Of a DNA stretch of 60,833 nt, positions 16,574-24,959 are shown one piece after another. Position numbers and translations under genes: made by a program. The stretch is from positions 1-60,833 of the IMG/VR virus record IMGVR_UViG_3300025096_003142; one strand, given 5' to 3'. Origin of the DNA: a virus. Positions within the stretch are counted from its first letter, which is position 1; each line of letters starts with the position of its first letter. Below the pieces are notes generated by a model. That model worked only from the letters and a program-made list of their open reading frames with translations. It searched no databases and had not been told where the DNA came from.

Positions 16574-17598
16574 TTTTGAAGTCTCCAATTTGTTATAGCA
16601 TTTTTATTTAATGGTAATATTTCATATCCTCCAACTGTTCCTTTTCCAATAATAGCATCAAATCCATCATCTGCATATTGTTGTAATGAACCCACATTGA
16701 TAAAATCCATAGTAAAATTAGCATTTCTTGCGTCTAAGACTACCGATCCTGGTTTTATTTCAAAACTATAAAAATACTTTCTTGATCCTCCTTTTCCTGG
16801 GCCATAAAAGCCAGGCATACTTCGATGAGTAGTATATAAGCCTCCTGGACCATAATCTGGACCAAGTGCTGCTTTCTTTGATGATTTACCAGGTCGCATA
16901 AGTTTGTCTACAGGTATAGCATCTTTTAAAACTAAATCGTCTACATTTAACATTTTAGGACTACCATGTTGTAGTGGTAATTCTTTTGTAAGTTTAGAGA
17001 CAGTCATTCCTGTATGATATCCTTTAAATGCATCAAAAAATTGTTGTCTGTTTATTTTACCTAAAATTAAATCGTCAAGATGTCTTTGTAAATTTTTTGA
17101 CTTAGGTAATTGTTTAACTACATCTAGAAAATCGTTGAATTTTTTAATTCGGCTTTGTATTAATGGTTTATTTTTTACTATGTTAGCTAGTGTTTTTAAT
17201 TGTTGTGTGGTTAATTTTGTCCCGGTCGATATTGCAACTGTTATTTTGTCAACAGCTGTTTTTGTTAATCGCTTAATACCTGGTATCTCGCCGATCATCG
17301 GAAGACCTGCAAATACACCGGTAATAGCTGCATTAACATAATCTCCTTTTTCATAATATAAACGAGCTGCGTTTAATTCTAAAGCTACTGTGGTTGGTAT
17401 TCTTATTCTAGGATCTTTTATAGCTAGTGAAGTAATCATTCCTGCTACTTCATAGAATTGAGGACTTGTAAATAATTGTTTAATAAAAGCACGTTGAGCT
17501 GCATTATATGCTTTTGCTCCTTCAGGAGTACTATATTGTTTATCCAAGAATCTTGTATAAGCAGTTTGTTCTGATAATATTTGCTTTAATGATATCAT
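16570..17598 (-). CDS. tagged ADP-ribosyltransferase-like (polyvalent-type) protein, 342 aa
   Basis: Tag-type N-terminus MISLKQILSEQTAY. Residues about 50-120 form a helical region with a GLPMIGEIPG stretch. The C-terminal 125 residues follow the pattern of ART-fold toxin domains: LQHGSPKML, then GGLYTTHRSMPGFYG, then YSFEIKPGSVVLDA, then DAIIGKG and GYEILPLNKNAI, compatible with an H-Y-E type active site. T4 packages the ART enzyme Alt with a similar short N-terminal tag, so this could be an analogue that modifies host proteins on injection. The ART call is from motif order only. Confidence 0.62.
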   Translation of the reverse strand: MISLKQILSEQTAYTRFLDKQYSTPEGAKAYNAAQRAFIKQLFTSPQFYEVAGMITSLAIKDPRIRIPTTVALELNAARLYYEKGDYVNAAITGVFAGLPMIGEIPGIKRLTKTAVDKITVAISTGTKLTTQQLKTLANIVKNKPLIQSRIKKFNDFLDVVKQLPKSKNLQRHLDDLILGKINRQQFFDAFKGYHTGMTVSKLTKELPLQHGSPKMLNVDDLVLKDAIPVDKLMRPGKSSKKAALGPDYGPGGLYTTHRSMPGFYGPGKGGSRKYFYSFEIKPGSVVLDARNANFTMDFINVGSLQQYADDGFDAIIGKGTVGGYEILPLNKNAITNWRLQK

Positions 17599-17602
17599 TT
17601 TA

Positions 17603-17610
17603 TATAAATA
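17603..17610 (-). promoter_or_regulatory. candidate late-promoter box TATTTATA
   Basis: TATTTATA in gene sense 5 nt before the start of the ART-like gene, in the string ATATTTATATAAAATG that recurs before the 110-aa gene at 23341. Confidence 0.4.
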
Positions 17611-18066
17611 TTACAATTCTATCAAAGTAGTATCGTTTGGATTGATCATTATGTTGCCTTTATTAGTAACATATATTTTTTTAGAAGAACCACCACCACT
17701 TATTGGAGTTAGACTAATGGAAAGGCTTGAACCATTTCCGTTTAATCCAGAACTAGGTAAAGTACCATTGTAATCAGAATAATTAATTGCTTCTACTTTT
17801 AATGTTGTACCCGTGGTTGAAGAACCCGTGGCTTCAATAAATCCATCTGAATCTGAAGTAGCAATTATATCTCCAATATAATTATTTGGGTGTGTTTGGG
17901 TTGAAGTAATTGTAACAGTTGCCCCCGATATTGCATCTCCGGATTGGTCTACTATTCGAATTTTTTCATTGAAAAAGTTATTAGCATCAATAACAATACC
18001 ATGAAACTTTGTTAAATCAGTTTCAACACTAAGTCCAAAGAATTGTAATCCGTCGTATGTTGCCAT
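17611..18066 (-). CDS. virion-type Ig-like protein, 151 aa
   Basis: It contains a segment like bacterial carboxypeptidase-regulatory/Ig domains (IRIVDQSGDAISGATVTITST, then DGFIEATGSS), followed by a Gly/Ser-rich linker and a short C-terminal strand. Such domains decorate phage fibres and baseplate-associated proteins. It overlaps the beta-helix gene by 1 nt (TAATG). Confidence 0.7.
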   Translation of the reverse strand: MATYDGLQFFGLSVETDLTKFHGIVIDANNFFNEKIRIVDQSGDAISGATVTITSTQTHPNNYIGDIIATSDSDGFIEATGSSTTGTTLKVEAINYSDYNGTLPSSGLNGNGSSLSISLTPISGGGSSKKIYVTNKGNIMINPNDTTLIEL

Positions 18067-19457
18067 TATGCTGATCCACTTAAATCGGATCTTAATGTAA
18101 TTTTTAGTTGCAAATATCTTGCACTTATACTATTATAGCTTCCGGTGTTAAACAATTGATCTCCACTTCCTGTTCCAGTAGAATTGACATATGGAACTCT
18201 TCCCCATTCAAAAATTGAATATGTGCCTGATAATGATGGGTTATTACCATATCTCATTTCATATTGATATCTTACTGGGTGGTGGTTCTTTGATCCTGAT
18301 GGGTATGTAGATGGGGCAGCAGCATTTCCAAAATTTGTTGTCCACCCACAATCAATATTTTTTACTGCTTTAACGCTCCCTTGATCTATAACTGCTGTGG
18401 TTATAGAACCTGAAGGAACCGCTGAGGCTGAAATTTGAAATCCTCCTATAGAACTAGTTATTATGTTATCCCATGTTGCTCCTCCTGCTGTGTGTAAAGG
18501 GTTTGAAGAAGAATCATCAAATCCATATGCTGTTCTTGGAGCATACCCTCCTTGTCCTTGTAATGGAGCAGCTTCTGTTCTTTTATATAAAGCAGATGTA
18601 GTTTCATTTATAGGCATTGTATGAGAAAGAAAATTAAAATCTCCTGATGCTGTTATATTAGTATTAAAAGACATAGATGCTGTAATAGAATTGAATACAT
18701 AATCTTTATACCTATCAAGGAAGGCCTGTGTTTCTTCTATTCCGGTTCCAGCATCGTCTAGTTTAAGATTGTCTTGAAATACACAATTATTAAAAGCAAC
18801 CCCTAAAAAAGCTTGAGCTGAAAGGGCTACGGATCCGGAAGGAGCTGAAAATAGACAGTTGTTAAATAGAGGCCAATATGTATTACTACTACCTCCTCCT
18901 GCTAAGGACTGTCCACAAATATTAGAGCTTATAAATGTACAACTATAAAATTGGAAAGGTCTAACATATACAGAGGCACTATTCAAATTCATGCCAACAA
19001 ATACACAATTATACCAAACATGACGTCTGCCATTATAACCAGTTGAAGAAACATTAAGTGTTGAAGTTGTTGGGATACCTTTAAAAGTGCAATTAAACCA
19101 TCTTGGTCCATAATTAGTAGTAATATATATTAAAGAAGCAAAATTTACTACATGAAGATTTTTTATATTCCATTCTATTGGAGCTCCGGTTAAAGCAACA
19201 CCTGAGCCTCCACCGGTTAATATAACAACTCCATCGCCTACTATTGTGGTATAAGATGGGCTACTAGTGGCTGTTAAAGCTTCTTCATATACCCCCGTAC
19301 CTACTACTATAACTTGACTATTACTACCGGCTGCTTGAACTAATAATATAGCTTTACTTATAGTTTTAACGGGGTTTTCAGAGGAACCATCACCGTTTGA
19401 GTCATCTCCTTCCATAGCAGATACGTAAAAATCTCCTGATTCTATCCAATGTGCCAT
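18066..19457 (-). CDS. right-handed beta-helix fibre/spike protein, 463 aa
   Basis: The N-terminal half opens with the pattern of parallel beta-helix proteins (FYVSAMEGDDSNGDG, NPVKTISKAILL), followed by short repeated strands with N and C ladders up to about residue 240. The C-terminal half is a Ser/Thr/Gly-rich domain likely to sit at the fibre tip. No catalytic residues for a lyase can be assigned. The gene lies among fibre genes, so it is probably a receptor-binding or glycan-depolymerising spike. Confidence 0.75.
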   Translation of the reverse strand: MAHWIESGDFYVSAMEGDDSNGDGSSENPVKTISKAILLVQAAGSNSQVIVVGTGVYEEALTATSSPSYTTIVGDGVVILTGGGSGVALTGAPIEWNIKNLHVVNFASLIYITTNYGPRWFNCTFKGIPTTSTLNVSSTGYNGRRHVWYNCVFVGMNLNSASVYVRPFQFYSCTFISSNICGQSLAGGGSSNTYWPLFNNCLFSAPSGSVALSAQAFLGVAFNNCVFQDNLKLDDAGTGIEETQAFLDRYKDYVFNSITASMSFNTNITASGDFNFLSHTMPINETTSALYKRTEAAPLQGQGGYAPRTAYGFDDSSSNPLHTAGGATWDNIITSSIGGFQISASAVPSGSITTAVIDQGSVKAVKNIDCGWTTNFGNAAAPSTYPSGSKNHHPVRYQYEMRYGNNPSLSGTYSIFEWGRVPYVNSTGTGSGDQLFNTGSYNSISARYLQLKITLRSDLSGSA

Positions 19458-19459
19458 AA

Positions 19460-19750
19460 TTATTTATCTTCTATTGTAAATGTTGTGTGTACCCCATTTG
19501 ATATATAACTGTTTCCCCGGTATGAAAATTCAACTTGTAAAATATAGTTTGATCCTGTGTATGAGGTTTCAGTAAAGGTTCTTGTTATAGGTCTTGGTAA
19601 ATTTGGGTCTTGTCCAGGGGTTGTAACTATAGTTGGGGTATTTCCATTTCGAACTTCAAATGTAAAATCATAACAATCTTGATCAGGTTGATTATCATAA
19701 TCTAATCCGGTGTTATATTCTGCTCCATTTGGTAGTGTATATATTGCCAT
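19460..19750 (-). CDS. small beta-rich virion-type protein, 96 aa
   Basis: A 96-residue beta-rich protein (MAIYTLPNGAEYNTGLDYD...), compatible with one Ig-like domain. It lies between fibre genes, 2 nt from the beta-helix gene, and has a TATTTATA box upstream. Function not recognised. Confidence 0.68.
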   Translation of the reverse strand: MAIYTLPNGAEYNTGLDYDNQPDQDCYDFTFEVRNGNTPTIVTTPGQDPNLPRPITRTFTETSYTGSNYILQVEFSYRGNSYISNGVHTTFTIEDK

Positions 19751-19763
19751 TATTTTATTTATT

Positions 19764-19771
19764 TATAAATA
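19764..19771 (-). promoter_or_regulatory. candidate late-promoter box TATTTATA
   Basis: TATTTATA in gene sense 14 nt before the start at 19750. Confidence 0.38.
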
Positions 19772-20224
19772 TTAACTTTGTATTATTTGTGTAACTAAAC
19801 TAGCGCTATACGTTAAAGTGTATAGTTTATTAATTCCATCAGAACCAGTAACTGCTATTGACAATGGATTGCCATCTGCAAATGATCCTGAATATATTAT
19901 ATTTGTTATTTGTTGGGTTGATCCGAAGGATTGAGTTACTTGTGTAACATTACTTCCACTATAAACTAAACTACAAGAAGTGTATAAAACTCTTGATGAT
20001 CCATTTATTGAAAAAGAATTTGCATATGATGAGGTTTGAGCATAAGAACTAGAAATCATGGGGACTAATATAGTCCCCCTTGCATCTTTATACCTTGGTA
20101 AATTATCAGAGGTATCATTAAAATATGTACTTGAGCTTATAAGGGTATATCCCGCAGAAGAAGTAACATACTGTTGGTATGGTATTCCTATTGATTGGGT
20201 TACTATGCTATTATTTAAACTCAT
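19772..20224 (-). CDS. short tail-fibre-like protein, 150 aa
   Basis: Ser/Thr/Tyr-rich protein with the SSYAQTSSYA motif seen in the large fibres of this window and repeated VTQ..S strands. It is likely a fibre segment or cap. It starts 15 nt after the 734-aa fibre gene and has its own TATTTATA box at 20229-20236. Confidence 0.7.
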   Translation of the reverse strand: MSLNNSIVTQSIGIPYQQYVTSSAGYTLISSSTYFNDTSDNLPRYKDARGTILVPMISSSYAQTSSYANSFSINGSSRVLYTSCSLVYSGSNVTQVTQSFGSTQQITNIIYSGSFADGNPLSIAVTGSDGINKLYTLTYSASLVTQIIQS

Positions 20225-20228
20225 TTCT

Positions 20229-20236
20229 TATAAATA
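20229..20236 (-). promoter_or_regulatory. candidate late-promoter box TATTTATA
   Basis: TATTTATA in gene sense 5 nt before the start at 20224, in GATATTTATAAGAAATG. Confidence 0.38.
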
Positions 20237-20239
20237 TCC

Positions 20240-22444
20240 TTAGTTATTAATAGATAAATTTCCTTGTGCATCTGGTGTATTTGTTATTGCTTGAGTTACT
20301 TTAGTTGGGTTTGTTGGTGTACAATTTATAAAAGTATTATTCCCATAAAATACAGAGGTATCATCATCTACAGCTGTAATTGCTTTATTTAAAATGCTAT
20401 CATTTAAAAATTTAAAAGAGCAATTAACTATTTTAGGACTTGTTGCCCCCGTCACTACTTCTATGGCCTTTTGTCCACTATAAGGATAGTCATCCATTAA
20501 TGAGCAATTGGAAAGTATACTATTTCCTATTTCTATAGCAGGGCCTGTATATAAAGAATTCCAAATTTGGACTCCTTGAATTTCACAACTATCAGCTACA
20601 GTTATACATTGATCACCAGATGTATGAATTGAGCCTCCAATCATATATCCTAAAATGCTAACACCAACCCCTCCTGCATTTTCCACTACAGTATTAAATA
20701 ATTTTCGTGCACTTGTTACACCTGCTCCTGCGTCTGCTTTTACTACACAACTATAAATATTATAGGCACTACAAGCAGTCCCCGTTGCCGCATAGATATA
20801 ACTATTTCTAATAGTTCCATGGCTAGCTTCATATGTAGCATTACCCCCATAAGAATATATTTGACAGTTATCAATTAATCCAACTAAATACCCCGCATTT
20901 CTTATCCCTGTTTTGTCTGCCTTTACTTCTAAATTTTTTAATACTCTACGATTATGTATTAGATAATTAACAACATCAGCACTTCCTATGATTTTTCCTC
21001 CATCAATAGTTCCATTATTATCTATTGGGTAATATGGAGTATAATTTGATCCATTTTCTACATTCCATGTAAATCCGTGATTTTTTATTAATGTTCCAGC
21101 ATTTTGGATATATAAAAATCTATTAAAAATATTTACACCAGTACCTTGTGTAAATCTAATACTACCATTATAAAATGAGCTCGTTACTGCTACATTATTA
21201 TCACCAAAAATATCTTTTGCATCTAATGCTGCACTGGCACTATAAAATAGTTCATAACCATTAAAATTAAAATCTACACCATCTTTGAAGTGATATATAT
21301 GATCTGATGATTCTGTTACATTTGTAAATAGTTGTATTGTATCTCCCGCAGTTGCTGCTTGTAAGGATGATGATAAATCTGAGTAGTAGGTATAGGATCC
21401 ACTTGAATCAGTTATACCAAATTTACCTGATGGGGATGGTAAATTCGTTAATTGTGAACCATCTCCTGAAAAATAATCTGCTGATGCTGTACTTGGGAAT
21501 ATTATGTCTCCAGTTGCTAATGAGGCGGAGATTGTTGCCAATGAACCAGATCCTATTATTAATTGATCACTCACATTTCCTGAAAATGAAGCAGAATATC
21601 CAATTGCAATATTTCTATTTCCTGTTGAAACTCCATTACCAGCATCTGGTCCTATAGCTATATTATTTTCACCAGTAGTGAGTTCAAATCCTGATTTTCT
21701 TCCTATTACTACGTTATAGTTTCCTGTAGTTATATCTTCTGCAGCTCTATAACCTATAAATACATTTTGAGCGCCATCTTCAATACTTAAACCAGATTGC
21801 CATCCTATACCTATATTATAATCTCCATTATTATTGGAAGTTCCTTTTAATGCATCTTGACCAATACCAACATTTCCTGCTAACCCAGATCCATATCTAC
21901 CAGCTGCATTTCCTATAAATACATTTTCAGTGAGACTTGTTGAATTTCCTCCTGCTCTTTGTCCTATTAAAACATTCTTTTGTGCATTGGTTATTGCTGT
22001 TCCCGCTGAGTCACCTAAAATTACATTATAATCTCCAGTTGTTAAACTAGTTGCTGTGTTTGATCCTATAATTATATTAGAATTAGCTCCTGCTTCCATT
22101 GAAGTACCAGTACCAGCTCCTAATATTACATTATCTGAATCTAATGTGAATGATGAAAATGATCCTGATATTGTTAATGAACCAGTTATTTGAGCATCTC
22201 CAGTGAATGGGAATAGAGATACAGTAGTTAAAGCGAAGGATGCAGTTTCAGCATATGAAGAAGATACTTCTAATATAATTTCATGTGAAGCGGATACTGC
22301 ATAATCTGCATATGAAGCTGATGTTGCATTAAGTGGTGTAAATAATGATCCTGTTCCATCAGCAATTAAACCGCTGCCTGAGACTTGTAATACTCTCTGG
22401 TATGTGTCTTGTATGTTCTGTCCAGTTAAATCAGGAAGAGCCAT
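20240..22444 (-). CDS. tail fibre protein with repeat head and beta-helix, 734 aa
   Basis: Residues 1-90 hold an attachment-type region (MALPDLTGQNIQDTY, ATSASYADYAVSASHEI, SSYAETASFA). Residues about 105-300 hold short repeats of the form N(V/I)xIGxxAGxxxTTGxxN, a trimeric beta-roll as in phage fibres and YadA-like heads. FSGDGSQLTNLPSPSG marks a hinge near residue 325, and the C-terminal half is beta-helix-like with regular I/V and N ladders. It probably forms a trimeric receptor-binding fibre. Its first 90 residues match the 677-aa fibre. Confidence 0.82.
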   Translation of the reverse strand: MALPDLTGQNIQDTYQRVLQVSGSGLIADGTGSLFTPLNATSASYADYAVSASHEIILEVSSSYAETASFALTTVSLFPFTGDAQITGSLTISGSFSSFTLDSDNVILGAGTGTSMEAGANSNIIIGSNTATSLTTGDYNVILGDSAGTAITNAQKNVLIGQRAGGNSTSLTENVFIGNAAGRYGSGLAGNVGIGQDALKGTSNNNGDYNIGIGWQSGLSIEDGAQNVFIGYRAAEDITTGNYNVVIGRKSGFELTTGENNIAIGPDAGNGVSTGNRNIAIGYSASFSGNVSDQLIIGSGSLATISASLATGDIIFPSTASADYFSGDGSQLTNLPSPSGKFGITDSSGSYTYYSDLSSSLQAATAGDTIQLFTNVTESSDHIYHFKDGVDFNFNGYELFYSASAALDAKDIFGDNNVAVTSSFYNGSIRFTQGTGVNIFNRFLYIQNAGTLIKNHGFTWNVENGSNYTPYYPIDNNGTIDGGKIIGSADVVNYLIHNRRVLKNLEVKADKTGIRNAGYLVGLIDNCQIYSYGGNATYEASHGTIRNSYIYAATGTACSAYNIYSCVVKADAGAGVTSARKLFNTVVENAGGVGVSILGYMIGGSIHTSGDQCITVADSCEIQGVQIWNSLYTGPAIEIGNSILSNCSLMDDYPYSGQKAIEVVTGATSPKIVNCSFKFLNDSILNKAITAVDDDTSVFYGNNTFINCTPTNPTKVTQAITNTPDAQGNLSINN
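21540..22110 (-). repeat. protein-level repeat region in the 734-aa fibre
   Basis: About ten imperfect repeats of 13-20 residues with the core NxxIG..AG...TTG, coding for the beta-roll segment of the fibre. Confidence 0.65.
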
Positions 22445-22452
22445 TTATAACC

Positions 22453-23016
22453 TTATTTTTTTGCCAACTCTGTTATAACACCATGTATAACATTTGTCTT
22501 TTTTTCTTCATTAATAGGCATATGTTTACAATAAGTAGCAATAATTTTATTAACACGATCTTTTTTAATTGTTAAGTTTTCAATATTAATATTTTCTCTA
22601 ACCAACAATTTCATGATATTTACAACATGATCCGTTTCACGTTTTGTTACTTGTTGTTTAACATTTTTAACCTGTACATTATTTTCTTTTATAACTTGTT
22701 TACCAGTTTGTGATTTGATTTCAACTGTAACTGATTTACTTGCTTGTATTTCAAATTTAGATTCCCATGGCGTAAAGTATGTGTCGTCTGCAATAACTTC
22801 TAATTTGATGTTACCGGTTGTAGATTCATCTAACAATCCTTTTAATTTACGAATTGGAATTTTACATTTTCCAGAACCATCAATTTTACCATTAAACATT
22901 AAACTGTAGTCTTTTGTTTCTACAACTAATCTTGATTTAGAATTAGAAAGTTTAGCGCCTTCTATTTTAATATCACATTCAAATGTTTCTGCTTTGTCTG
23001 TAAATAATTTATACAT
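22453..23016 (-). CDS. conserved phage protein of unknown role, 187 aa
   Basis: Residues 1-100 look like a beta-sandwich (YKLFTDKAETFECDIKIEGA, LMFNGKIDGSGKCKIPI, EVIADDTYFTPWES), and the C-terminal 80 residues are helical and basic. I recall similar proteins in marine T4-like phages, without a known role; a structural or neck/baseplate part is plausible. It overlaps the next gene by 8 nt. Confidence 0.72.
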   Translation of the reverse strand: MYKLFTDKAETFECDIKIEGAKLSNSKSRLVVETKDYSLMFNGKIDGSGKCKIPIRKLKGLLDESTTGNIKLEVIADDTYFTPWESKFEIQASKSVTVEIKSQTGKQVIKENNVQVKNVKQQVTKRETDHVVNIMKLLVRENINIENLTIKKDRVNKIIATYCKHMPINEEKKTNVIHGVITELAKK

Positions 23017-23341
23017 TTATATTCTCCGCCATAATATCGATGCCTAAAACTTTTTTAGCTACTAATTGAATATCTTTAGCTGTGATAGTTATATCATCTT
23101 TAATTGTTTTTTGGCCACTATATGTTTCAATTCCTTTTACTTTGCATACTAGTTTAACAAATCGTTTTTTCTCATCAGGAGTAAAATTGTCGTCTAATGC
23201 TTTAACAGGATCTTCTGGATATGATCCATCTGTTCCTCCTAAGTCAGTAACGACTTTTTCGACTAATTCAACTTCATCCCATGTATATGGATTATTATCC
23301 CATGTAAAATTTGCATTGTCCCATGTAATAGTTGTTGCCAT
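23009..23341 (-). CDS. virion-type protein with Trp repeats, 110 aa
   Basis: The first 23 residues contain three WD(N/E) repeats (ITWDNANF-TWDNNPY-TWDEV), then an acidic linker and a helical domain with lysines. Short tryptophan repeats of this type occur at the N-terminus of some phage structural proteins. A TATTTATA box is upstream, in the same context as before the ART-like gene. Confidence 0.68.
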   Translation of the reverse strand: MATTITWDNANFTWDNNPYTWDEVELVEKVVTDLGGTDGSYPEDPVKALDDNFTPDEKKRFVKLVCKVKGIETYSGQKTIKDDITITAKDIQLVAKKVLGIDIMAENINV

Positions 23342-23345
23342 TTTA

Positions 23346-23353
23346 TATAAATA
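23346..23353 (-). promoter_or_regulatory. candidate late-promoter box TATTTATA
   Basis: TATTTATA in gene sense 5 nt before the start at 23341, overlapping the stop codon of the HNH gene. Confidence 0.38.
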
Positions 23354-23911
23354 TCATTCTAACAAATTGTAATTCCAATATGTATCTTTATTTTGATTAA
23401 ATGGATTATCTACTTGTTGATAATAACAATTTAAACATAACATTCTTAAATTTTCTATTTTGTGATTAGTATTATCTCCGTCTTCATGATCTAATAATAA
23501 AGGTACTGTATCGTCATTAACTCTTTTTTCTTCATATCCGCAACAACTACATTTTTCTTTGAGTATTCCTAATGCTAATATTCTATTACGGAGTTTCCAA
23601 CTAGGATATGTAGGATGTTTTCCTGTCAATATATTTTCTATACTATATCTTCCACCTGCAGCTTTAACTACGTCTTTAGTTATACCAACGCCATATTGAT
23701 TCTTATGTAGCTCATATAATGTTTTGTCAGACTTAGAATCAGTATACATTCTAGCATATTTTTTATATGTAGTAAATGATACTTTTAAAAATCGAGCTGC
23801 TGCAGCATTGGATTTTGTATTCTCCATTGCATATCTAATTTCAGTTTCTGAAATATTAAGTGCAGAACGACCGATGCCGTATATATATTTATATTGTTTT
23901 TTGGCTTGCAT
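23354..23911 (-). CDS. HNH endonuclease with N-terminal helix-turn-helix, 185 aa
   Basis: Residues about 18-55 resemble a helix-turn-helix (SETEIRYAMENTKSNAAAARFL). Residues about 118-170 hold an HNH fold: CSCC zinc pair, LLLDHEDGDNTNH with the HNH residues, IENLRMLCLNC second zinc pair. Phage HNH proteins are either free-standing homing endonucleases or packaging/DNA-processing nucleases. Its position between unrelated structural and regulatory genes fits a homing endonuclease. Confidence 0.85.
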   Translation of the reverse strand: MQAKKQYKYIYGIGRSALNISETEIRYAMENTKSNAAAARFLKVSFTTYKKYARMYTDSKSDKTLYELHKNQYGVGITKDVVKAAGGRYSIENILTGKHPTYPSWKLRNRILALGILKEKCSCCGYEEKRVNDDTVPLLLDHEDGDNTNHKIENLRMLCLNCYYQQVDNPFNQNKDTYWNYNLLE

Positions 23912-23913
23912 TT

Positions 23914-24300
23914 TTAATATACACCATGTTTTTCTAAAATCCTTGCAGCTTCATTTGGCAGTGTACAAGTGTCATATAATTCTTTAATTAATGTATCTAG
24001 TTTACCTACGTAGTCTATAAAGGTAGTAGGGTATACACCAGTAGCTATTTGCACCTCTGTTAGCCAAGTGCTATATATTTTATATTTTTCTCTAAATTTA
24101 TCTTCGTCAGTCCGGTTTGCATAATATTCTAATTGATCCTTTAAAGGCCACAGGTTCATAGGAACATTTGGATCTTTTCTACGAGTTGGTAAAATTTCGA
24201 TATGTTTATTTCTTTTTTCGTTCCTCGTAATAAACTTATCCATTTTATTAATCGATCGTTCTTTTGGCGACTCGCCGGTGTGTGCGGATTTCTTTCCCAT
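23914..24300 (-). CDS. hypothetical protein, 128 aa
   Basis: A soluble protein with a basic first third (MGKKSAHTGESPKER, RNEKRNKH) and an acidic, helical remainder. No family recognised. It is packed 2 nt before the HNH gene and 1 nt after a small basic protein. Confidence 0.7.
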   Translation of the reverse strand: MGKKSAHTGESPKERSINKMDKFITRNEKRNKHIEILPTRRKDPNVPMNLWPLKDQLEYYANRTDEDKFREKYKIYSTWLTEVQIATGVYPTTFIDYVGKLDTLIKELYDTCTLPNEAARILEKHGVY

Positions 24301-24301
24301 A

Positions 24302-24490
24302 TTATTTTTTTAATTTTTCTGTCAATGTAACTATTTTACGCCAAGCATCTTCAGCACGATACACATACCGCTTAAACTTAACGATATTATGCTGTTTCCG
24401 AACTTTATCTGCTTTTTTAAGATTACGATGATATCTAGCGTGAAGAATACCAATACGCAACTTTATAAAGAATCTATTTAGGTTTTTCAT
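24302..24490 (-). CDS. small basic protein, 62 aa
   Basis: A 62-residue, highly basic helical protein (MKNLNRFFIKLRIGILHARYH...) with many Lys/Arg residues. It overlaps the ClpS gene by 17 nt. A nucleic-acid- or ribosome-binding role is possible from its charge; no family recognised. Confidence 0.65.
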   Translation of the reverse strand: MKNLNRFFIKLRIGILHARYHRNLKKADKVRKQHNIVKFKRYVYRAEDAWRKIVTLTEKLKK

Positions 24491-24749
24491 ATTTTCTTAA
24501 TTCGACGGTTAAACCCATCTGTTGTAACTGTTGATATGCCATATCTGTTGTAGTATAATTGTCTACAAATATAGAACACCTTCTTCTATGATGTGAAATT
24601 AAGGCACATTGATATGCCTGTAAATGATTTTGATCACAGACATCCATTAGACAATCAATAACATGATCCATGGTATTATGATCGTCGTTATGTAATATGA
24701 CTTCATATTTACCTCGTTTAGTTTTTATTTTTGATTGTTTCTTTGACAT
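24474..24749 (-). CDS. clpS: ClpS-like adaptor, 91 aa (start reassigned)
   Basis: ClpS delivers N-degron substrates to ClpAP/ClpCP and blocks other substrates. The open frame extends to 24809, but the ATG at 24749 gives a protein of normal ClpS length (91 aa). Residues 15-19 YEVIL begin the fold; H20-N21-D22-D23 matches the conserved (L)NDD motif that binds the N-terminal residue; M27 and VIDCL follow in the right order; H53/H54 stands where the second ligand-binding His is found; the C-terminal VELR strand is present. A phage-coded ClpS could redirect or inhibit host proteolysis. No clp protease gene is in the window. Confidence 0.85.
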   Translation of the reverse strand: MSKKQSKIKTKRGKYEVILHNDDHNTMDHVIDCLMDVCDQNHLQAYQCALISHHRRRCSIFVDNYTTTDMAYQQLQQMGLTVELRKYEKPK

Positions 24750-24921
24750 CTCGTATAATCGTGCATTGTTCATATAATTCAGTTTTTTCTGCGTAATCCA
24801 TGCAATCATCTAGAAATTTAAATTTTCTTTGAACATCCCAATGTTCTGGCCAAGCCCACGTTTCGGTACTCATATGATTTATAGATTTGCAAAACATATC
24901 TACGAAAAAATTTTCTTTCAT
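24718..24921 (-). CDS. hypothetical protein, 67 aa
   Basis: A 67-residue acidic, helical protein with several tryptophans and cysteines (MKENFFVDMFCKSINHMSTETWAW...). First gene of the unit containing clpS, overlapping it by 32 nt, with a promoter at 24921-24956. No family recognised. Confidence 0.68.
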   Translation of the reverse strand: MKENFFVDMFCKSINHMSTETWAWPEHWDVQRKFKFLDDCMDYAEKTELYEQCTIIRDVKETIKNKN

Positions 24922-24956
24922 ATTAATATAATAATAAATATACAGCCGTAATCCAA
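24921..24956 (-). promoter_or_regulatory. candidate promoter TTGGAT-N17-TATTAT
   Basis: Minus-strand TTGGAT (24956-24951), 17 nt, TATTAT, ATTAAT and then the ATG at 24921. Predicted transcription starts at or next to the start codon, suggesting a leaderless message. Confidence 0.6.
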
Positions 24957-24959
24957 ATA

